A stretch of DNA of 57,596 nt. Source: Oligoflexales bacterium (GTDB lineage Bacteria; Bdellovibrionota_B; Oligoflexia; Oligoflexales; RGVZ01). Of the stretch, positions 53,133 through 57,596 are shown piece by piece (the first letter of the stretch is position 1; each line of letters opens with the position of its first letter). The translations under genes and the position numbers were made by a program. The DNA is taken from assembly GCA_947479535.1 (NCBI GenBank), contig CANJZQ010000010.1, forward strand, positions 1 through 57,596, in the 5' to 3' direction. The notes under the pieces are model-generated. The model made no database searches. It was given only the letters and a program-made list of their open reading frames with translations, and was not told where the DNA came from.

Positions 53133-53206
53133 GGGGCCATAGCTCAGTTGGTTAGAGCAGCCGGCTCATAACCGGTAGGTCCCTGGTTCAAGTCCAGGTG
53201 GCCCCA
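53133..53206 (+). tRNA. tRNA-Met (CAT)
   Basis: A 74-nt cloverleaf without encoded CCA: acceptor GGGGCCA with TGGCCCC, D-arm AGCTCAGTTGGTTAGAGC, anticodon loop CTCATAA (anticodon CAT) and T-arm CTGGTTCAAGTCCAG. It lacks the initiator features, so it is an elongator tRNA-Met, or a tRNA-Ile2 read after lysidine modification; the two cannot be separated by eye. It lies 41 bp after rpoD. Confidence 0.93.
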
Positions 53207-53253
53207 CTCCCCTCGCTGCTGCCTCGCCTCTAAGGTATGGATCTTTTCCTAAA

Positions 53254-53622
53254 ATGAGTTTTCGCCGCACCCCAATAACCCTGACTCACCGCCTGCTCTG
53301 GCTATTCAAGAGACCACTCTTCTGGTGGCTGACAATTTTTGTTCATACGGTCGTCATTTCAGGCGCTACGTTTTTTTACCTGGTCGAGCATGGCGTAAAC
53401 CCAAAACCCATCACATTTACGGACGCCATCTATTGGGCCATCGCGACAGCCACTACCGTCGGTTATGGCGATGTGACGAGTTCGACAGCGACTGGAAAAT
53501 GGTTATCCATGGGTATGATGATCCTTGGATCACTTTTCTCTGCACTCTACACGGCGATTTTTGCATCAGCCTTGATTGCAGAGGATCTTGAAACGTTGGA
53601 AACGGATCTATTGGAGAAATAG
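53254..53622 (+). CDS. Two-helix potassium channel
   Basis: A 122-residue channel with two membrane helices (about 25-45 and 83-105) around a pore loop with the selectivity filter TATTVGYGDV. It is a bare pore, like KcsA in plan, with no RCK or cyclic-nucleotide domain; a short acidic C-terminal tail (EDLETLETDLLEK) follows. It forms a tetramer in the inner membrane. The ATG has no strong ribosome-binding site. It converges on the giant repeat gene with 7 bp between stops. Confidence 0.9.
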   Translation: MSFRRTPITLTHRLLWLFKRPLFWWLTIFVHTVVISGATFFYLVEHGVNPKPITFTDAIYWAIATATTVGYGDVTSSTATGKWLSMGMMILGSLFSALYTAIFASALIAEDLETLETDLLEK

Positions 53623-53629
53623 ACCGTAA

Positions 53630-56600
53630 TCACGGTGAACCTGAATACTTTTTCACCCACCAGTCATTGTTCCCTGAACCAGAAACAGCTCCGTAACCCC
53701 ACCCAACAGCATAGACATTGTCAGTGTCGTTTGTGCCAGATGAAACACTTATGGACTGAATCCGGTCATTTCCATTGCCAGCCCCGTTGACTACCTTGTT
53801 CCAGTTTGTTGTGTCCTCTGTGCAGGATGATGAAAACTTGCGTAACCACCAGTTTTCATTCGCCGCCGTCTTATAACCGCCGACATAGATGTTGTCCTGG
53901 CTGTCCACCGCAACGGCCAACGCTTGAGAGACAGCCGAAACATCAGGCCGGATATCACAAACACTTGCAAAGGAAGTATTCATGATCGAAATCCATGGAT
54001 CGGGAGAGGTTCCAATAAACTCAGAGGTTTTACCTGCCACAATCAGTTGACCCGTTGAGTCTATCGCAATGCTATTGGCCTCATCACTGACACCGCGACT
54101 AATCACCGTGCTATTGGAGAGGCTGCAGTTGGCAAGATCAAACTCCCCGATCGCCCATCCACGGGATGACCCGGGGGAATCGGAATATCCGGCACCATAG
54201 ATGCGCGACGTGGCACTTCGAATGACAAGACTGCGAATCCTGTCATCCGATAAACCACCGCTGACATCGACATTCTGAGAACATGCCAGAGACCCGTCAG
54301 AAGCAAACCTGGCAATCCGCCAATCGTCCCCTGAGTTGGAAGCCAGTGCGCGCCTCGAATACCCCCCAACCACAACACTGCCATCCGTCGCGATGCCAAC
54401 GGAATATGCAACATCATCATCGCCTCGAGATCCGTTGTAGGTTTTATCCCAGGCCGATGTATCCTCCACGCCGCCTGATGAATATTTCTTCACAAACCAA
54501 TCATTGTTAGATCCGTTGTACCTCGATCCAACAACGAAAATGCTGTCCGAACCTCCAATCGCAACCCCATACGCAACAACGTTATTCGAATTGTCCCCTA
54601 TCGTGATGTCAATTGCAGCGTCTTCAACACCATGTTTCGTATACCGTTTGACCCTTCCGCGGGTAGCCCCGTTCGTGTCGAAGCCCACGACCACAAGACG
54701 ACCTTGGCTGTCAACGGCACTCGCCAATGCCTGGGCTGAATTTGACCCATTAAACGTAACATTCTTATTCCACAGATCACTCCCTTCGGAAGCCGACCAT
54801 GAGAAGGATCCTGTGGAAACACTGTTTTGTTCGTTACCCGCAAGATCCGTCGCCTTTACACTTACGATGTAGGAAGCTCCATTGAGGAACATCGAATCAT
54901 CAACTGGGAAACTCCAAGTCGATGAACCCGCACTGCCATTCAGCCAATTTGGACACGGGGCATTGAATGCAGATTTTGAATTATTTAAACAACTGCCGAT
55001 TGGATCCTCTAAAGAAACAGCCACTGAACTAATCCCAGCCGATGGAGATGAATCAGAGACAGCCCCCTCTAATATCGTCGTCGAACCACTCGTCGAAGAA
55101 ATCGACAGTGTACCTGAGGAGGTAACTGTCGTTGATGGCGAAGAAGTATCCACTGTAAATGAAGCAGATGACCCGTAACCTGGGGTGTTCCCAGCGTTGT
55201 CTGTCACCTTCACGCAAACTTTCCATACCCCATCTGAAGTAATCGATGGGGAGTCACCTGGCGGTTTTACCCCCGCACCACCAAACGTCGCCGTTGCATT
55301 GCAAGTTGCCGCTGAGGTGATCACTGAATAATAAATCACGTCAGCCCCACTCGAACTTGCATCGCCAACCAGTGCAAGTCCACTGAGCCGATCCGCCGAA
55401 GAGAGATAAGTATCCGCTGCTATGTTTGCCAGAGCCACAGAATTGAAACTTGCGCTAACCGTGTCAACGATAAACGTGGAACTAGCCCCGAAACTAACGT
55501 TTCCTGCTGCATCCATCAGCCTGACGCAAACTTTATAGGTTCCGTCTGCGGCAAAGGCACCGTCATTGGCAAGTTGGACGCTGGACGCATAACCCAAACT
55601 TGAATTACAGACAGTTCCTGAAGAAACAGACGCATACGTCGCTGCAGCAGCAACCTCTGCATCAAGCGTATCGGCGACGGCCGTTGCCAAAGTTCTATCT
55701 GTCGCATTCAAAAATCCGTCCGCCGCAGAATTGGCCAGAGCAATTGAACCAAATGTGGGTCCGGAAGTGTCTCGTGTGATCGTCGGACTGCTAAAATAAG
55801 CAGCATTACCTGCTACATCCTCCGCCCTCACGCACACTTTATATGTGCCATCGACATTGAATGGCCATGACGAAAACGAACTTGCCAAAGGAATTGCGGA
55901 ATTCCAACCAGACCCGGATGAGCAAGCGTTTGATGATATCGCCAAAATATACGTAACGGTCGAAGACTCATTAAGGATTGGCGATGCCATGACTGCAGCC
56001 GTGTTCGAAATCTCATTCGACCCAACACTACCATCATCGGCAACCCCAGCTAGAGACAATGAAGAGGATAGCGCTGGAGGTGTTGTATCGACAACGAATT
56101 GATCGGAAGCACCGTATGTTGTATTTCCTGCCGCATCAGCCAACTGAACACAAACCTTCCAAGTATTGTCAGAACCAATACCGGAATCATTCGCCAAGGG
56201 CGGAGACATGCTCCAGCCTGTCAACGAAGAACACGATACGGAAGCCAAGGAAACTTTATAAGTAGTCGTATCCTGACCTGACGCCGTCAGCGTTCCAGTA
56301 ATCCCCGTAGCAGCTGACCGATCCGACGCATTCAGATAGCCATCCAGTGCCGTATTAGCCAAAGCCAATAAAGTAAATGATGGCAATGCCGTATCCAGGA
56401 TAAATGAACCGGTTGCTCCAAAACTCATATTTCCCGCAGAATCCACCAACCTTGCGCAAACCTTGTAAGATCCATCACCATTAAAATCCGAACTATCTGA
56501 TTTTGGCATCACGCCAAATACCAATGGAGATCCGCAAGTTGTCGAAGCTGAAACAAGCTTATAATCCACGGTCACGTAACCGCTCGCTACGAGAGAACTA

Positions 56601-57596
56601 GCAAGATCGGTTGACGCCGCAGTCTCAAGAGACGTTACATACCCGTTTGATGCAGCATTAACCAAACCAAGCGATGTGAAGGAAGGACCAGAAGTATCAA
56701 CCAAAATTTCACTGGAATTTTCATAGGCTATATTCCCAGCACTGTCCGTCATCTTTACGCAGACCTTCCACAACCCGTCTCCAGTAATTCCGTTCGCATT
56801 CGCAGTCGGGGGAGATGAGCCATACCCTGAGGCAGAAGAACAAGATCCAGAGGAAACCGTATACTCCACTGATCCGCTCTCATTAATCGTCGCGATGGAA
56901 ACCAATGGGTAGGACGAAATCCGGTCGTATGAATTCAAGTATGCGTCAGCGGCAGGAACTTGAAGCGCTAATCCCGAAGACAAAACAGGACTGACAACGT
57001 CCCGGACGATCAGCGGAGACGCACTATAAGCAACATTTCCCGCATTATCTGAAAGTCTGACGCACACTTTCCATGACCCGTCTGACGTCATTCCAGCGTC
57101 ATTGGTTTTAGGAATCGTGGAGCCATAACCGGATGCGGAAGAGCATGTCGCAGAATTTGCCACCACAGAATAATTTGTTGCGGTTGCACCAGCCGATGAC
57201 ACGGCGGCAATCAAATTATTCACTGCATCTTTTTCGGTGTTGTTGATGTAACCATCAGACGCTTCGTTTGCGAGACCAATCGAGGCAGAGAATGTCGGCG
57301 CCGTTGTGTCCAGCGCTATCGTTGGCGAAACCGAATAACCGACGTTCCCGGCAGAATCGGTGACCCTCATGCAAATCTTGTAATTGCCATCAGATCCAAA
57401 ATCAGAGCTGTTTGCTGCAGGAATTCCGGATGCGAAAACAGCCGATGCGCCACATGTCTCGCTAAACAACATTAGCTTATAAACAGACGCGGAAAGAGCC
57501 TCACTGCCTGTGGCCGATGAGACCATCGCACGAGCATCGGAAGCGAGTTCAGATCCACTTACCACCGAGTCCGAAGCCGCATTGATTAAACTTGTG
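53630..57596 (-). CDS. Giant secreted protein, C-terminal part: Ig-like repeats and beta-propeller (partial)
   Basis: The gene is open at the right edge: the frame continues unbroken to the last base, so only the C-terminal 1,320 or so residues are here. From about 57596 to 54791 there are eight tandem repeats of about 105 residues; each holds a first Cys in a CSSASGYGS-like segment, a second Cys in WKVCVRLxDxAGN, and ends with a VDTxxPSF / LANxAADGYL linker. A ninth domain keeps KATDLAGNEQ without the Cys. The last 386 residues form a seven-bladed propeller with blade motifs such as DSQGRLVVVGF and DSQDNIYVGGYK. An adhesin or surface protein is likely but inferred. Confidence 0.85.
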   Translation of the reverse strand, partial: TSLINAASDSVVSGSELASDARAMVSSATGSEALSASVYKLMLFSETCGASAVFASGIPAANSSDFGSDGNYKICMRVTDSAGNVGYSVSPTIALDTTAPTFSASIGLANEASDGYINNTEKDAVNNLIAAVSSAGATATNYSVVANSATCSSASGYGSTIPKTNDAGMTSDGSWKVCVRLSDNAGNVAYSASPLIVRDVVSPVLSSGLALQVPAADAYLNSYDRISSYPLVSIATINESGSVEYTVSSGSCSSASGYGSSPPTANANGITGDGLWKVCVKMTDSAGNIAYENSSEILVDTSGPSFTSLGLVNAASNGYVTSLETAASTDLASSLVASGYVTVDYKLVSASTTCGSPLVFGVMPKSDSSDFNGDGSYKVCARLVDSAGNMSFGATGSFILDTALPSFTLLALANTALDGYLNASDRSAATGITGTLTASGQDTTTYKVSLASVSCSSLTGWSMSPPLANDSGIGSDNTWKVCVQLADAAGNTTYGASDQFVVDTTPPALSSSLSLAGVADDGSVGSNEISNTAAVMASPILNESSTVTYILAISSNACSSGSGWNSAIPLASSFSSWPFNVDGTYKVCVRAEDVAGNAAYFSSPTITRDTSGPTFGSIALANSAADGFLNATDRTLATAVADTLDAEVAAAATYASVSSGTVCNSSLGYASSVQLANDGAFAADGTYKVCVRLMDAAGNVSFGASSTFIVDTVSASFNSVALANIAADTYLSSADRLSGLALVGDASSSGADVIYYSVITSAATCNATATFGGAGVKPPGDSPSITSDGVWKVCVKVTDNAGNTPGYGSSASFTVDTSSPSTTVTSSGTLSISSTSGSTTILEGAVSDSSPSAGISSVAVSLEDPIGSCLNNSKSAFNAPCPNWLNGSAGSSTWSFPVDDSMFLNGASYIVSVKATDLAGNEQNSVSTGSFSWSASEGSDLWNKNVTFNGSNSAQALASAVDSQGRLVVVGFDTNGATRGRVKRYTKHGVEDAAIDITIGDNSNNVVAYGVAIGGSDSIFVVGSRYNGSNNDWFVKKYSSGGVEDTSAWDKTYNGSRGDDDVAYSVGIATDGSVVVGGYSRRALASNSGDDWRIARFASDGSLACSQNVDVSGGLSDDRIRSLVIRSATSRIYGAGYSDSPGSSRGWAIGEFDLANCSLSNSTVISRGVSDEANSIAIDSTGQLIVAGKTSEFIGTSPDPWISIMNTSFASVCDIRPDVSAVSQALAVAVDSQDNIYVGGYKTAANENWWLRKFSSSCTEDTTNWNKVVNGAGNGNDRIQSISVSSGTNDTDNVYAVGWGYGAVSGSGNNDWWVKKYSGSP
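53633..54790 (-). other. Seven-bladed beta-propeller domain (SBBP-like)
   Basis: Seven blade motifs can be counted in order: DSQGRLVVVGF, SDSIFVVGSR, DGSVVVGGYS, TSRIYGAGYS, TGQLIVAGKT, DNIYVGGYKT and DNVYAVGWGY. Each is followed by a WxVKKY-like strand (WFVKKYSSGG, WRIARFAS, WAIGEFD, WISIMN, WWLRKFSS, WWVKKYSG). This matches the bacterial SBBP repeat pattern. The last blade ends the protein. Confidence 0.8.
54791..57596 (-). repeat. Tandem ~320-bp coding repeats (Ig-like domains)
   Basis: Eight imperfect units of about 320 bp encode the cadherin/Ig-like repeats. The most constant word is the segment for KVCVRLxDxAGN, found as KICMRVTDSAGN, WKVCVRLSDNAGN, WKVCVKMTDSAGN, YKVCARLVDSAGN, WKVCVQLADAAGN, YKVCVRAEDVAGN, YKVCVRLMDAAGN and WKVCVKVTDNAGN in order from the right edge inwards. 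DNA identity between units is moderate, so the array is old rather than recently amplified. Confidence 0.85.

Noticed and set aside
53133-53206. Initiator tRNA-Met
   Set aside because: The acceptor starts with a paired G and the three G-C pairs at the base of the anticodon stem typical of initiators are not present; it is elongator Met or Ile2.
57240-57596. Start of the giant protein at the GTG near 57565
   Set aside because: The frame continues upstream to the window edge in the same repeat pattern (SLINAASDS), so the true start is outside the window.

Overview
The window looks like ordinary chromosome of an aerobic, Gram-negative, probably motile bacterium. The gene set fits the Bdellovibrionota / former Deltaproteobacteria best: a type II secretion operon whose GspL is a PilM-PilN fusion and which includes GspN, a caa3-type oxidase operon in the order ctaC-D-E-F-G, and large secreted repeat proteins. 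That placement is inferred from gene content, not from a phylogeny. TTG and GTG starts are common, and no phage, IS element or CRISPR array was seen.

Layout. (1) 1-237: a cluster of short dispersed repeats in two facing orientations. (2) 225-7400, minus strand: histidine kinase, tRNA-dihydrouridine synthase, hot-dog thioesterase, Cu(I) ATPase CopA and a GMC oxidoreductase, closely packed. (3) 7604-9333, plus strand: a secreted, possibly outer-membrane protein of unknown function and an OsmC peroxidase. (4) 9384-15062, minus strand: a caa3 cytochrome c oxidase operon headed by a YtkA/FixH-like protein and followed by tRNA-Asp. (5) 15134-17589, plus strand: a di-heme cytochrome c peroxidase and a two-domain universal stress protein. 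(6) A solitary rplX (minus), then a plus-strand run dsbD, patatin-like lipase, sfsA, maiA. (7) 23034-28479, minus strand: FliT-like protein, glycosyltransferase-TPR protein, unknown protein, Slt-type lytic transglycosylase. (8) 28556-44705, minus strand: aroK followed by a type II secretion operon, gspC1-gspC2-D-E-F-G-H-I-J-K-L-M-N, with two different gspC genes in tandem and no prepilin peptidase. (9) 44868-48544: crotonase-fold protein, ychF, yajQ, and a cysteine-containing secreted protein. (10) 48583-53091, plus strand: the macromolecular synthesis operon rpsU-dnaG-rpoD, whose RpoD carries a lysine/alanine/proline-rich N-terminal tail of about 175 residues. (11) tRNA-Met(CAT), a small K+ channel, and on the minus strand the C-terminal 1,320 or so residues of a giant secreted protein made of eight Ig-like repeats and a seven-bladed beta-propeller.

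How the parts connect. The window carries a nearly complete aerobic terminal oxidase with copper handling (YtkA-like protein, CtaG, CopA), periplasmic redox and peroxide defence (DsbD, cytochrome c peroxidase, OsmC), and a complete outer-membrane secretion machine except for its prepilin peptidase. The points most worth following are the giant Ig/propeller protein, the tandem GspC pair, the FliT/glycosyltransferase/transglycosylase operon with its palindrome-containing promoter, the in-frame 9-bp repeat in the hairpin loop of a histidine kinase, and the histone-like tail of the main sigma factor.
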